A stretch of DNA of 64,000 nt from Bimastos eiseni (GCA_959347315.1 OY365807.1:28541168-28605167); one strand, 5' to 3'; positions 25,301 through 37,642 are shown, numbered from the stretch's first letter. Notes: a model not told the origin generated them from the letters alone. Numbers and translations are program-made.

Positions 25301-27704
25301 TACAATTGTCAACTGCAGTTGCGCCGTCGAGGCGTGTGCACTTCTGAATAAAAGACGTTGGAAGAAGGGCGATTCAAATTTCAGAATAAAATAAATAAAT
25401 TAAATTAAATTAAAAATCTAGAGTTTGATTCGTAATAAGGCCTTTGTCAAGCCCACTAAGCCACTTTTTAGTCTTTCATCGTGGAACATTCTATTAATTA
25501 ACTATGATGTAGTTATTATTTTACTACGTTTGCCACCATTCCCACTGTAGCTAAATATATATATATATATATGAAATATATCTATATATCTATGTATATA
25601 TCTATATATATATATATATCTATATATAAATATATCTATATATATATACATATATGTATATATGAAATATTTGGTGGCCATAAGAGCCTGATTATATCCC
25701 TTCTGTTTTGTCAACGCATTTTGTGCAATATATCAAATTTCATTTCTCATATGTGAAATTCGTGTCAATAAAAAGTTTTTGTTTGTTTGTTGTATTCTGA
25801 CATTATTGTTGATGACTCCATGGTAAGTATGAAAGACGACAAGGATATAATGTATACATGTACCTCATCTTGAGAGATTTGGGTTTGTGGTATAGTTTTG
25901 CATATATGTAATATGTAATAATTACATCAGCTATATGCCAAACAGTGTGTCCAGTTGATGACGTATAGAACTGTTTCTGCAAAGTTGCGATCTAAGTTTT
26001 GTTTCGCATCTCGTGTTAAGGTGCAAATGCTATCATTCGGCGGATTAAGGAGGTAGGTCTACTTAGAACGAACGCGTTGCAATGCAGAACTTTACAGAGT
26101 TCCATTGCCTGGTATCAAGTGTCTTTAAATCCTGTTTTATCAATGAACTATTCATTTAAAGTGCTATAGCCAACTGCCATACAATATGACTGGTCTCCGG
26201 AATTGTGATTGATGACGAGGCTTGTCTCAATTTCTCATTAAGAATTTTAAGGCTATAACTCGAAAACTTTAGAGGCTAATGTAAGAAGAGTTTGAATCTA
26301 ATCCTTTTGCATTTTATCTATTTCATGGAGACACTCTCTATCAAGGAAACGTATCACGAGTGAAAAACCAGTTATTAAGCAACAACAGCACATGCTATAC
26401 GAATTAAGTTAGTGAGTGAGTATATTCTTTGTTAATCAATTGGCATTTTGCTAATCGCGCCCTGGTTAAGGTCTACACTACAGACATCCACTAAACACAA
26501 TTTGAAAAGCACGTGACATCCTAGCAATAAATAACAAGGCGCACAGGTAAGCAAAAGGAGACAGTGGGACAAATGGCGACATAGCATTACAGCCACCGTT
26601 GCGTCAAAGATGATTATTTTCATGATCACTATTTAAGATTAGGTGTCACCAATCGATTATGACGTAACCTCAGGTAGGGCCACTCAGTACTCGATCTTTC
26701 TTTGTGGGGTCACACCAGGTTTGTCGCCAGCTCATCACCGAAATCATGATTTTTATATCACATCGAAAACAATTTTGGTCTGTGTGGTAACCAGTGGTCA
26801 GATCACGAAACAAAGACAGCAGGACAGACACAATAACAACCAGGTATACAGACACACGCACACAAACAACGAATGCACAGTCGGAGACAGACACGAGACA
26901 GATGCATTCATAAGGGCATACAGAGCAGTCGAAGACAAAGACGTGGAGATGTGCGGAGAGAAAAATAGAGCGAGCAACCGAGAGTGGGAGAGAGGGAGAG
27001 ACAGACAGACAGAGACGCGTAACGGATGACCGGCTGACTCAGATCGGGGCAGATTACAGTGTGGCGGATGTGAGCCACAAGGGAGCGGTTGGCATTCGGC
27101 GGCGTCTGCTGTGGCCGACAAGCACCTGCAGCCGTTTAGGCGAACAGCGAAACCGTTTTCACTTAACGCCAAACTCTCTCTATATACGTAGCTGGTGCTT
27201 CTTAATTCATTGTCGAACAAGACATACAGCCATCCATAGGAGCAAGAGCAGGAAGTAGAGGATGAGCAAGAGAAGGATGGAGAGGAAGGAAGAAGATGTA
27301 GAGGGCGAGCAAGAGGAAGATGGAAAGGAAGGGAGAGGAAAAAGAGAGAGAACAGGAGAAGCAAGATGAGGATGAAAAGGAAGGAGATGAGGGAAAAGCA
27401 CGAACGCAAGAGAATTAGTGACGAGAAGAGTAGAACCACGAGAATCAAGAGGGGGAGACTATGGAGGCGTAAGAAAAAAACAGGAAAACTAAGAAGCCAA
27501 TTAACAAGTAGAATCCAATGAGGAAGAGAATGAAAAAAGAAAAACAGATCATTAGATAGAGGTGAAGCAGGAGAAAAATCTAATAGAGTACGCTTGTTGT
27601 GCAAGGAATGAAGAGGAATATGATAGACAATAAATCTAGGAGACGAGTATGAGGAGCATTACAAAGACCAGAAAATAAAGAGCAGGGAAAGAAGATGAAG
27701 ACCG

Positions 27705-27744
<40 letters not shown>

Positions 27745-28191
27745 TAATAACAATGATAATACTAATACTAATATAATATCTTATATTAACGGCTTTCCAT
27801 AGCAGGCGATAGTCGGACATTTCCTGTTTAAACACGTTATTTTTTCATTTTGGTTTTAAATTACAATTTTAAATAATAATAATAATAATAATAATTATTA
27901 TTATTATTATTATTATAATTATTATAATTATTATAACTATTATAATTACTATTAGTAATAGTAATTATAACATTTCGTTTGTCGTAAGAACCTAAGTTGA
28001 CATACCTCAACTTATTACATGAGAGAGAGTGTCAGGTAGGCCAATGGGAGAAACGATGGGGGTGACGATGATGGAAGATGCCACTTACCGTGAACGACCC
28101 ATCCGTGCTCACAGGAATCACAGACGCGAAGCCGAGACTTGCCAGGGCAGAAACAGTCGCAGTTACAACCCATCACTGTGCACTGTATCGA
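18297..28191 (-). CDS. BNC: Basonuclin-family zinc-finger transcription factor, 3 coding exons, 5' end missing
   Basis: Basonuclins are nuclear C2H2 proteins that bind rRNA-gene and other promoters and control epithelial and germ-cell programmes. Three exons on the minus strand join in phase: 28191-28089 (phase 0 start, one base of a split codon at its end), 23518-23274, and 21566-18297. The joined protein has at least 1205 residues: 34, 82 and 1089 from the three exons. The junction of exons a and b reads HALDK, exactly as in vertebrate basonuclins. It carries the N-terminal Cys-rich segment ending in HGWV, the [15 protein letters not shown] block, the [11 protein letters not shown] block and three widely spaced zinc-finger pairs. 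Vertebrate BNC1 and BNC2 are about 1000-1100 residues, so this one is slightly longer because of low-complexity linkers. The start codon must lie in an exon upstream of 28191. Assignment to the BNC1/BNC2 ancestor is family knowledge; splice sites are read from the sequence. Confidence 0.93.
21790..22318. repeat. Long purine-rich GA/CAGA repeat block in basonuclin intron 2
   Basis: About 530 bases almost entirely GAGA with CAGA and GGGA variants on the plus strand, so a CT tract on the transcribed (minus) sense. Begins about 225 bases downstream of the exon c acceptor in plus coordinates. Contains repeated higher-order units such as AGAGAAACAGAGAGACAGAG. Long open frames here are simple-sequence artefacts. 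Confidence 0.9.
22955..23215. repeat. Degenerate ~30-36 bp tandem repeat
   Basis: Five to six units related to AGAACAGATGAGTCTAGA plus TAGTGATTA, separated by short variable spacers, in basonuclin intron 2 close to the acceptor side of exon b's downstream intron. Interrupted by the insertion at 23105-23184. Confidence 0.6.
23105..23184. mobile_element. Tiny MITE-like insertion in basonuclin intron 2
   Basis: About 75 bp bounded by TAACCTTTACCACTTC and the inverted GGAAGGGTAAGGGTTA. It interrupts a degenerate tandem repeat (AGAACAGATGAG-TAGA-AGTGATTA units). The right flank is TTAA and the left ATAA, which would fit a piggyBac-type TTAA target, but the left one is imperfect. Confidence 0.4.
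23274..23518 (-). CDS. BNC: Basonuclin exon b: conserved N-terminal core
   Basis: An 82-residue segment, counting the Ala completed from the previous exon. It begins after a TTATTCAG acceptor and ends before GTCAGT, a usable but non-consensus donor. It includes the basonuclin blocks [41 protein letters not shown] and [14 protein letters not shown]. It ends in phase 0, and the next exon continues with [11 protein letters not shown], as in vertebrate basonuclins (GYVLQ then DASGKVLDHWS). The residues are almost unbroken matches to the family over the whole exon. Confidence 0.93.
24046..24080 (+). repeat. LINE-type 3' tail hairpin
   Basis: GCGCCTCTGAGGAG and, after a short loop, AGGTGGCGCTATACAAATTC. 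Same pattern as 8499-8531 with substitutions in the stem. In basonuclin intron 1. Confidence 0.5.
25160..25425 (+). mobile_element. tRNA-derived SINE in basonuclin intron 1
   Basis: A polymerase III A box (TGGCCGATTGG) and B box (GGTTCGACCCT) lie about 45 bases apart, as in a tRNA-Leu/Ser-like head. A roughly 150-bp unrelated body and an A-rich AAATAAATTAAATTAAA tail follow. It is not a functional tRNA gene: the 3' acceptor stem does not pair with the 5' end and the sequence runs on into the SINE body. Confidence 0.75.
25552..25665. repeat. TA/TATC microsatellite
   Basis: TA runs interrupted by C and AAA, in basonuclin intron 1. Confidence 0.9.
27700..27975. repeat. AAT microsatellites, the second palindromic
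   Basis: AAT run at about 27705-27740. A second AAT run at 27872-27893 turns into ATT (to 27916), giving a nearly perfect palindrome, followed by ATAATT and TAGTAATAGTAATTA units. Just outside basonuclin exon a on its 3' side, in intron 1. Confidence 0.88.
28089..28191 (-). CDS. BNC: Basonuclin exon a: N-terminal cysteine-rich segment
   Basis: The exon starts after a CGTTTCCAG acceptor and ends at a strong donor (CACG followed by GTAAGT). It encodes 34 residues and one base of a split Ala codon. It contains nine regularly spaced cysteines ([15 protein letters not shown] and then [12 protein letters not shown]), the hallmark basonuclin N-terminal motif. In vertebrate BNC1 this segment starts a few residues after the initiator Met, so probably only a short coding piece plus 5' UTR is missing upstream. 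The reading frame stays open across the acceptor to an ATG at 28233, but the conserved motif starts exactly at the splice site, so I do not use that ATG. Confidence 0.9.
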
Positions 28192-28421
28192 CTGGAAACG
28201 AAGCGAAACATACCATATATAATTATACTGCAATCAATACAATACAAAACAATACAACACAATGCCGTTTGATTCACAAAGAATAATACAACAGACTGTG
28301 CACGAAGACTGACATATAAGTTATACGACCAAATGAACTGATGGGAGGAGGGTCAATGGACATTGATTTAAGCCTAGGTGAATGACGATGATGACGCTGC
28401 GAATAGAAGATGGCTAGATGG

Positions 28422-28425
<4 letters not shown>

Positions 28426-28472
<47 letters not shown>

Positions 28473-28545
28473 CTATATGGGCATCTGAGTTGTGAAAATG
28501 CTGCCAGAGGTGATGCTGCTGCTGCTGCTGCTGCTGCTGATGATT
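28426..28545. repeat. TA and CTG microsatellites upstream of basonuclin exon a
   Basis: TA run of about 21 units (28428-28470) and a run of seven CTG (28516-28537). Confidence 0.9.
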
Positions 28546-29269
28546 ATAAAGAACATGATGCTTCTGATGATCAAAGCGATGATGAATATCGTGATTAGCA
28601 TTACCATCAGCACCACCATAACCACGATCATGCCGAGAAAAGGCCGGGGAATTAGAGTGATGGTTGGCGCCTGATGTCATCAATAGCACTTGTTGTCACA
28701 AACGCACAAGTTAAGCTCTCTGCAATGGCAGCATTTCTCTTATTCATGTATCCGCCATTTTATAGAATTTATGTAACGCTATAATATTCCCAGAGTTAAT
28801 TATGTCAGATAGATAATAAGCTCCGTTATACTATAAAATATTACATGTGCACAAATGCACCGTTGCCTATGTTTCTTTGACAACGAGCGATAGTTGATCG
28901 AAGATTGAACATGGATCGAGGTGTTTCGATCCGAATGGATGCACATAGTGGTGGTGGACGGGTGGTGGACGGGTGGTGGACGGGGTGGTGGGGATGGTGT
29001 TGAACTGTTGGCCCAAGGGCGTTGGGCATCGGCCGCCTCTCTCTGTGTTGCATGTCCACCAGGACATCATCGGTCGATTGAAATGCCGCATATTGCAATT
29101 CCTCCACCTCCGCCTCCACCTCCACCAGCAACGGAGGCAACGGAGGCAACAGAGATGGCGGAAAAAGTCGAATTAGGGCGCAACACGACATCGGATGCAA
29201 TTCGCCCGGGATGTCATCAAATATTTAAAGCGACGAGACGAAAACACGGCCTACGGCGAGCGATCGAGT

Positions 29270-29720
29270 GGCTTGATTAAAGCTGGCCCTCGGCCCCGAT
29301 CGCGTCGTCACTGGGACCGACCGGTCGGCCGGCAGGGGACACTAAAGACGGCCACGACGGGCCAGGCTAGCTCGGCGGCTGGACAGTCTCCGGTGGCCTG
29401 GCGGCGGTCTACTGAGGCCAGCCTCGGTGGCCGGAGCGTGCCCCTACACTGCCCTCGCCGAAGCCACGGCCTTTGCATCCCTCGGGGACCTTGGGATACG
29501 AGTCCCTTGCGGATCTCAGCGGGTTTAATACGCGGGGCAATGCGAGAGCTTATTTAATTCATTAGGCGACTTGGTCGGTCGGTCGATCGTCGTGGCCCCT
29601 GCGTCCGCCGCCATGTCACTGTGTGCCAAAGGGTCCAGCTGCCGATCGCCGCTAGATGGCACTAGTGCCAGCGAGATGGCACACGAGGGCGGGACATCGG
29701 TTCCCAGAATTATTGGCACA
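29270..29720 (-). promoter_or_regulatory. GC-rich, CpG-rich block upstream of basonuclin
   Basis: About 450 bases far richer in GC and CpG than their surroundings, 1.1 kb upstream of the first basonuclin exon I can recognise. It includes a 12-bp palindrome CCGACCGGTCGG near 29318. Its place suggests the basonuclin promoter or 5' UTR exon (inference). Several frames are open across it, for example a plus-strand ATG with a perfect GCCGCC context near 29613, but none encodes anything familiar. Confidence 0.3.
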
Positions 29721-29779
29721 GGGAGGGAGGGTGGGTGGATGGCAGCTAAACTGGATGCCAGCTGGAGTATTAATTAAGC

Positions 29780-32573
29780 AGTGACCGGATGTTCAGATGC
29801 TGCGGTCTTGTTGCACTCCCTGTTCAATCGTCCATATTAATCAACAGGTAGTTACGTACTGTAGAGGCGCCATAGCAAGCATATGCTGCTAGTGTGGTCG
29901 ACCTCTGGCAGAGAGAGAGAGAGTGGGGGGGGGGAGGTCAGACGAAAAGGTCATGACTTGTGACACACAGATGCTTCCGAATATGAGATCAAATTGATTG
30001 CATGCATAAGTTGAAGAGAAGCACCGGTCACTGATTCCTAGGAATCTGTTCATTCTTCTCTGCGCTTTTCCTTTCAATCCCATGTGCAATCAATGATTCG
30101 TTGCATTGTTACGAAAACGTTGCATTGTTGTTGGGAGCACGTTGTCACGTCTGCGTTTGTGCTGAAAGGTTCGATTGTTCCATTAACACACCTCATCATT
30201 ATTTAGAAACGCTTTACTTTAATAGATGTCCTCACCGCATATTCTATTGTTTGGTCAGAAAACGATAGGTCATTTGAAAACACAGTGCAAAAGAACTTGC
30301 TCCTAGGTTTGAATTATGATTAAGCTGGTAAGACAAAATGGTCAATAATGCGTCCATTAATCAGTCGCTGCAATATAATTAAAAGAGAAGCATTCCTGTT
30401 TCTTCGATTACTGAACGGCCTTGAGTTTCGAGATCATTCTGTTAACTTCTGGATGTTTCGACTAAATAAATCCGCTGAATCGATGCATCATTGCATCTTG
30501 TTACCAGACATGTCAGTGAATTGATGAAGATGAGACTTAGGAATACAACGATCAAGGGAAGGGAACAAGACCGAGGGACAAAGTGTCTCGAAAGTCGATT
30601 GGTTGCAGGCGGACGGAGATAACTGAGCCATCACGAAAGTTAACATTCGACCTCCAGGTCAGAGAAAAGGTCATTCGATTACACCATCTGATTATCGATG
30701 GCAGTGGGGAAGAGATGAGGGGGAAGATGGGGTAGCCTGGGGAACCCATTGAGAACCTTCGGAATTTCGTCCTGACATGATAAGGAGCCAGAACTATGAA
30801 GCCTCACGGGATGCCCACAAGATGCTTATGGGACCATCCATGAGATAACCACGTGATAATCATCGGTCGTTTTCGACGACCAAACAAACACCAGGCAGCG
30901 ATCCTCGATCATCCGTTCCGTATTAAGCGATAAGCTCTCTCTATCCGTCTCTCTGACCGTCCCTCCGTCGCTCTCTCTCTCTCTGCTTCTTTCACTCGCT
31001 TCCCAGATTCCTCCATCGTCGTCTAGCTCTTGTTCCTCTTGTACCCCTTTGCAAAAGTTGTGGACTACAGTAAGCCGTTGCATACTCCGCCTTCAGTGAC
31101 TGATAATTTAGATCATAATTATAGGCTGTACTTCATCAGCGACGGACAAAGCAAAGAATTGCAGGACATCATAGAATTATTGTCCCCAACATTAGCTTCT
31201 CAATGACATTGTTACTGTATTTCGACCTCACATCATGGGTTTGGAATCCTGTCTGTCGAAACAACAGAAGCAATCGAGTTTTTGATCAGAGGACTTGATG
31301 CATTCGCTTTCTCCTTCTCCGACTGTAACTCTTCAGTTACAGTTATGTTAAACAGAAATAATATAATTGAACTGTATTACTTCGAGTCTATATTACCACT
31401 ACTACTGGATCATTATATAGAAGAAGTAAAGAAAAGAAAGGAGAAGAAGGAGACGGGTCGAATAAAAGCAGTCATTCAAATAATAATATTTTTGTGTTGG
31501 TGGAGATTTGAAGTCTCAGGTCGACAGTTTGACACATTGCCCACCTCATCGCACTTCATGTGTTAGAAAGACGATGCAGAAATGAATGCCCTTGCTTGTC
31601 GTCAGGCCCATGGTGCACCGACAGAAATTCCGTGTCCCCATAGGTAGGGAAATTCCGGATCTTTGGGCAGGGATATTTCGGTCCGGTCCAGGTCATTAAA
31701 AATCGCCGATCCCCTGGACAATTGCCTTGCAACCCCCATCTAGGCGATGCTGCTTATCGCATAATGAGATTGTCAGAAAATGCGCTACAAAATGTGCGTT
31801 TGCGATGGTTACCGAAGATGCACGAGGTCTGATTGAAGTGTGTAACTTCTATAGTCACAGACTTTGCTTCGACACTGTTCAAGTTCCTGATTCAAGGGAA
31901 CGTTCTGCTGTTGGTCTAAAGGTGACAAAGGGATGGCTCTAGTGATATATCTTCCTGCACTGCTATTCAATTATGGAAGCCATTCGACGTGGCACACGGT
32001 CATTGGGAGACGAAAGGTCGACGTCAACGGTCACAAGATGTCGTTACACTCTGGACACTTGGAAGACAGGATCACGAACGCTTATACTGTGACCGCTGCA
32101 CTACCATTGGATTTGGTTTGATTAGACAAGATTTGATTAGTCCTCGTGAAGGGAGTTAAGTCAGCCGTAAAACAACTGTATGCTAAAACATCTGATTTTC
32201 GTCACATGTCTCGTATAAGAATGTCTTTCTTTGTGTCAAATGATTCGTTGAAGATTCGGTCAACTAAGAAAGAAGTTCTGTCGTGTCCTGCCGGGGGGGG
32301 GGGGGAGCTAGTTTCCTCCCAATCGTCAAATTAATCAGTTTGTTTGATTAATTCGCGGTGTGGTATGCATCATTATCGAAATATGTGCTCATCGTTTCTT
32401 CAGCTGAATTCGGATTTGATTTTCCCAACGGACAATCAGACATCAAAGTTCATTTGACTCCTGCAGAGGACGAATATCCGAAGTCAGTGAGTCAGTCAGT
32501 TGGAGTGATCAACTGCTGGAGTCGCAGAATACGTTGGCATCAGCTGACATGTCTGGCCTCTCAGCCGCTGCAG
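29780..32573. other. No gene seen
   Basis: Mixed DNA. A stretch at about 31620-31835 shows weak similarity to 43485-43640 (AAATTCCG-GTCC, TAGG-AG-GAAAT, GATGCA-GAGGTCT) and may be an old dispersed repeat. Confidence 0.45.
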
Positions 32574-32757
32574 CGTGGCTGACCAGACAGACACGGACAA
32601 CAATTGTAATTTCGTCGGCAGCACACAGGAACGTCACGTGTCGCTGGAGGAAGGCGACGGTCCGCTGGCTACCTGGCTCTTCATCCGCATTCGTCAACAT
32701 CCGGGACTTTGCGGACTCCGGATCCGACGGTTGTCATCAATAACGATCCGAACGACA
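32574..32757 (+). CDS. Possible internal exon, unrecognised
   Basis: A coding-like GC-rich stretch with an acceptor-like CCGCTGCAG at its left end and a good donor (GACAG/GTGAGG) at its right end. Between them one frame is open throughout: VADQTDTDNNCNFVGSTQER and so on to RRLSSITIRTTG. No family is recognised. The frame continues open past the donor, so splicing is not required to explain it. Confidence 0.22.
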
Positions 32758-32862
32758 GGTGAGGAAATTGACAGAGGCCGTCTTCCGTCAACTCATCAAA
32801 GCCAAAGGCGCGACCATCGTCCATTACGAGGCCAGACCGCATCCCACCCACCCATCCCGCCA

Positions 32863-32940
32863 ATATGGACCGGGCCCAGACCATCCTCACCCCGTCAATA
32901 TGGGCCGGGCCAGACCATCCACACCCCCGTCAATATGGAA
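32863..32940. repeat. 35-bp tandem repeat, 2.2 units
   Basis: Units CAATATGGACCGGGCCCAGA / CAATATGGGCCGGGCCAGAC with CATCC-CACCCC spacers in a GC-rich region. Confidence 0.75.
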
Positions 32941-33401
32941 CTGTCTTCGCGCACGGACGCCGTTCGTGTGCCTCCCTACCCCTTTCGCTTCCCTTGCCCT
33001 TCACTTGCCCGTCAGAAGTCACCTCGATTGGCATCCGCCAGTTCGTCGTCATGCGTCGCTGACGACAGCCGCGAAAGATGCCACCAGACTGCTAATTAGT
33101 CTACTGACTGTGACAGAGGAGGAGAAGACAATGGTCGGAAGGAGGCGGGAAACAAGACCAGAGGGACCAACTGTGACAGCGCTTCAGCAATGCGTCATGC
33201 TTCTCACTATTGTTCTCTGATTTTAATAATTGCGACAAGACCATTGATTAGTGTTGCACGTAACTATATCTATTATATATCCAAATACTTTAAACTAATG
33301 CAGTTATCATAGACTACACCCAGTTTCTATATATTGAGTTGCATAAGTTTGTTAAATAACGCTGGAAGAATGACTTTGGAGCGGCTATAATTACTTGTCG
33401 C

Positions 33402-33402
<1 letters not shown>

Positions 33403-33469
<67 letters not shown>
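33403..33469. repeat. TA microsatellite, about 33 units
   Basis: Uninterrupted TA. Confidence 0.95.
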
Positions 33470-33471
<2 letters not shown>

Positions 33472-35263
33472 CAAGGACCATCCTTGTAACTCGTATATAT
33501 GTATCTCTGTACTGAAGAAGGTATAATATGTGTATACGCTTATAGCACCTCTATAGAATACTGACAAGTTACCTTTATAAGAGAAAAAAAATGCACTTCT
33601 AAAGTTAAGTATTTTTCTCGGCACCGTCTTACTGTAAATATAGTAGTAGGTTTTTTCTATTCGTGTGATCGGCGAGACGCATAAAACAGATAAGTTGTGT
33701 AGGACCAACAAGTGGCCAAGATGAGTCTGAAGTGTTAGCGACTTAGCCTTCTCATGCATCATAAGAAAGATTGAGTTGCATCCATATTCTTTTGTCCTTT
33801 ATCCCGCTCTCTATCGAGGAGTTGGCTCATTTCTGCCTACTCACCACGACTGCAGCGCTATCAGGACCTCCCAAGTCTCAATCGAAATTTGTCTCGACGG
33901 AGCCATTAATATTTTGATAAACCATACAGTTTAAAAACTGCTCTGGTAATATATAACAGTTCGTCTACTGGAAGGGGGGTGCCTCAGTGTCATTCCACCC
34001 ACAACTAGCGAGCAAGTGACGCGTTGTGTGTTTCCTGATCTTGTAGAGGGAAGATTAGTCGAGTGGATTGGTAAGGAGTTTCAGGTGGATGGTTAAACCA
34101 TCATCGCTCAGTGGAAGTTTGTGCAAAACCATTGCTTCAGAACTTATACGCCTATGATACGAGCGTTTCTTAACACTTTTCTTGGCGGATAATGTACGCA
34201 GGTAGCTACGTTGGTTTGCATGTTTGTGTGTTTGTAAATAAATGTGTTGTGTTGCTATAAGTTCTTATAAATGTCATATATGAATCTTCATGCTGGTACG
34301 TTGCATTTAATGAAGGGCAAATGCACTCGCTCCTACAGATGATTAGGCTATGTTAAGGTTCACATTGAAAGAATTAACTGACAGAATAAATACTGAACTA
34401 ATCTCTGTGTTGATCATTTCGTATAAATATGATTGGACACAAATTTATCTATTTTATAGAACGTTTCTATTATTTATGTAACAACCTTAGAGAATTGGGC
34501 CTGTGACATAAGCGATTTTAAATAATCCGGGTTTTTAAATTTTATGCCGCTATCTAAACTTTTAAACGCAAGATTTATGGATAAACATATTTTTAGCCTT
34601 TAAACCTTTTCAAAGAGAATTTGAACCCGATTCCAACCTGAATTAGCCATTTAAGAAAACTTACGATGGTGGAAGTAGTTATACATGGGAAAAGATCGGT
34701 GTATGCATATCTCCAATGAGATTTAAGAGGTGTAACTTTTACATTTAATCAGTCACGATTGAAGTTGAATTGCATGGCGAAGGATTGACTTTGCTAGAAA
34801 TGACTAAATGGGAAACGGCATCTGAATTGCCAGTGTACATTCTTTAACCCTTGTTGCGCGAGTTTGAATACTGAGTCGGTCGTGAACTGTTGAACTGTAT
34901 GGTCGTCTAATTTTATTCACAGTGGCCATCATTCTATGGACACAGTCTTACTGTATGTCGAATACACTTAGACGCCGTCGAAACCTGAGCATCCTTTCTA
35001 GACTCACGGCCATCACACGCTGATGATGAAGCTGGCAGAGATGCGTTCTAGAATCCAGATGGCTGCTTCAACGGCTCCTTGTGACTGCCTCATCCTCTCC
35101 CTAATTTTCCTCCGTCCCTTCCACAATTTCTGCACACTCCCCTTCGAACGGCACACGCGTTAACCTTCACTTTGAAAGCTTACTGAAGGCGGACCAAGAA
35201 GCCCCTTTCTTTCCCTCCCATCACACTCCCTTGATCCCTCCTTCCTTCGTCTTTCTCCCTCGT
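33470..35263. other. No gene seen
   Basis: AT-rich DNA without recognisable genes or repeats beyond the flanking microsatellites. Confidence 0.5.
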
Positions 35264-35364
35264 TGATCCGTCCGTCCGTCCATCCACCCGTCCATCCATC
35301 CATCCATCCATCCATCCATCCATCCATCCATCCATCCATCCATCCATCCATCCATCCATCCATC
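35264..35364. repeat. CCAT/CCGT microsatellite
   Basis: About 25 tetranucleotide units. The first few are CCGT, the rest CCAT. Confidence 0.95.
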
Positions 35365-35399
35365 ACTGTTGTGGGCACACGCTGTTGACGAAGACGTTG

Positions 35400-35980
35400 T
35401 GCGTCTACCTGTGCTAGGGTGGCTGCTGCGTAGGCTGCAGCCTCATCGCAAGGGCAAGCCCAGCGAAGGTGATGCGGGGAGGCTCTGGGCCGAGGTGGCG
35501 GCCCGTGATGCCTCCTCCTCGGCTTTACCAGTCAGTCGCTTCGTATGTCGGCTCAAGCACAGATACCAGCGCTAAGACGAAGCCCATGTGTCAAGATACA
35601 CAGCGCGCCTCCTAAAAATAGACCCAGCCTCCGCCGCCTCCGCTCTAGTAACTCGTGCGCCTTCCGCGGATGGCAATGTTTTCCGAGTGCCAACTGGCAC
35701 CTCCCTCCTCCCCTCCTCCTCCTACGATCGCGTTGCCGTCGGCTTCCTGGTTGAACTGAGCTGGGCACATGTCCTGCCTGTCGCTCCTTCGACGATGCAT
35801 GTGCTGCCGAGAAGCCAGTGGCGCCATCTAACTACCAACCGACGGATTACCACGGGCAAAGATACAGGAGGCAGCACCAGTTCCTGGTACATTGGAGAAC
35901 TTCGTCCCCGCCATCATCATCATCACCGGCATCATCATCACAGTCCGCAACAGCAGCAGCAGCTGGCCCAAGCGTCTTGA
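35400..35980 (+). CDS. Possible coding region(s), unrecognised
   Basis: A GC-rich block right after the CCAT microsatellite. One frame ends at a TAA near 35575 with [20 protein letters not shown] then [10 protein letters not shown] second ends at 35980 with a His-rich and Gln-rich tail ([19 protein letters not shown]). Either could be the end of a protein, but no homology is recognised and the histidine run comes from a CAT repeat. Kept at low confidence. Confidence 0.18.
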
Positions 35981-36274
35981 CCTCTAAATGCAGGAAAAGG
36001 TTGCGCAGCTCACACGACCCCCTCTCACCCTCTCTCAGCCCCCTCTCTTCCTTGTTGGCTCAATTCCGTGTCGTTCATCGCGGCTTGAGATAAAGCGACG
36101 GACATCAACAGATGCCTTCGGGGTTCGAAACCCGGTTTTTCATTATTACAAGTCCTCGACCGGTCGTTTCCAACTGATTGGGAACGGACGCCTCCACCAC
36201 CTTCACTCCCACAGTGGCCCCAACCCTTACAGTGGCCACTATCTGTGCTTCGGCTGAATGATCCCTTTGCCTCT

Positions 36275-36366
36275 CTGTCTGTCTGTCTGTCAGTCTGTCT
36301 GTCTGTCTGTCTGTTTGTCTGTTAGTCTCTCTCTCTCTCTTTCTCTTCTCTCTCTCTCTCTCTCTC

Positions 36367-36452
<86 letters not shown>
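36275..36452. repeat. TCTG then TC microsatellite
   Basis: About ten TGTC units followed by about 70 TC units with a few interruptions. Confidence 0.95.
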
Positions 36453-36455
<3 letters not shown>

Positions 36456-36981
36456 CTGGTCGAGGACGAGAAAGCGAGTTTTAATCTACAGCAATGGAAT
36501 GGATTTCCTAGACATCTGCACTTTCTGTCGCTGTCGACCGTATTTGCATTGTCGACGCTCAGTTAGCAGAACTTCTACGTGGATCTCTCAAAGAAGCGCT
36601 ATATAAATCAATTGAATGTATGGTATTCAAAGCAGTCACAGTGTAACTTTAGAGTGGCTAATCGACAAGCGTCAAGTGTCTGCTCAACAGAAAACATTTC
36701 CCCGATTTTCATAAAAGACCAACATAATGCATCCAGACAATCCTATAGGTCAAGGTGATTTTTCCTAAACAAGAGAGAAATTTAATTTACTGCAGACTAG
36801 AGAGTCGGAACTCATTCCAATGTTGAAAATGAATTTTGTAAAGCTGTCTAGAGCAAGTTCATGACAATCCACACATTACGTACGCAGCGAGGGAAAGGGG
36901 GTTTCGAATTTCGGCGATTTTGCGTACGGGTGGGTATGGTGGAGGGGAGAGGGTCCCGAAAAAACGTGCAGCAGCATCATT

Positions 36982-37058
36982 AGCAGCAGCAGCAGCACCA
37001 TCAGCAGGAGTTTTGATCCTCGCTTAAACGATCATTTAAATCATCAAAGACGCAAATA
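36982..37058 (+). repeat. 77-bp inverted repeat, left arm
   Basis: An AGC run followed by CAGCAGGAGTTTTGATCCTC and GATCATTTAAATCATCAAAG. It matches the reverse complement of 38961-39037 with only about five differences. In one frame both copies encode a Ser run and then ISRSFDPRL, DHLNHQRR. Confidence 0.8.
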
Positions 37059-37525
37059 TAACTGCACAATTATGACGTCCACCATACGATATATTAAAGG
37101 TAGAACTGTAAACCCAATCACTGACAATATTCCTGCTTGATCAATTTTATGTAGCATTAACGGCCGACGCTAATGATCTTTGTTATGTTCAACTGACCAA
37201 TCGTTATTCTCTTATAACTTATAAGGTAAGGCAATCGAGATCAATTCCTATGGCCAAGTGCATTTTCATGAAAGTCCATCTATATCTGTTATAGCCTGAA
37301 CACTTCGACAAGCGAAAATATAGCTATTGAATGATAATAGATTTTCTTCTTTGCTAATCACATAGTGAAGGCGTTTTGGTTTGACCAGCGCAATACTGAA
37401 AGATGCAATAAATAAGCAGAGATAGTGCGATAGACAGGAAAAAATGGGATAACTTTGCAACGTCACCGATAAGAGTTAACATTTATGATAATGAGCGTGA
37501 GGACTTTCAGAAGGATCGAGAGATG

Positions 37526-37526
<1 letters not shown>

Positions 37527-37613
<87 letters not shown>

Positions 37614-37642
37614 GGAGGGAGGGAGGGAGGGAGAGAGAGAGA
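37527..37642. repeat. AG then GGGA microsatellite
   Basis: About 40 AG units, then GGGA and AG again. On the opposite purine/pyrimidine sense to the TC block at 36275, about 1.2 kb away, so the two could pair. Confidence 0.95.

Noticed and set aside
36600..36620. TATA box (GCTATATAAATC)
   Set aside because: The same string recurs at LINE 3' tails, so it is a retrotransposon end and not a promoter.
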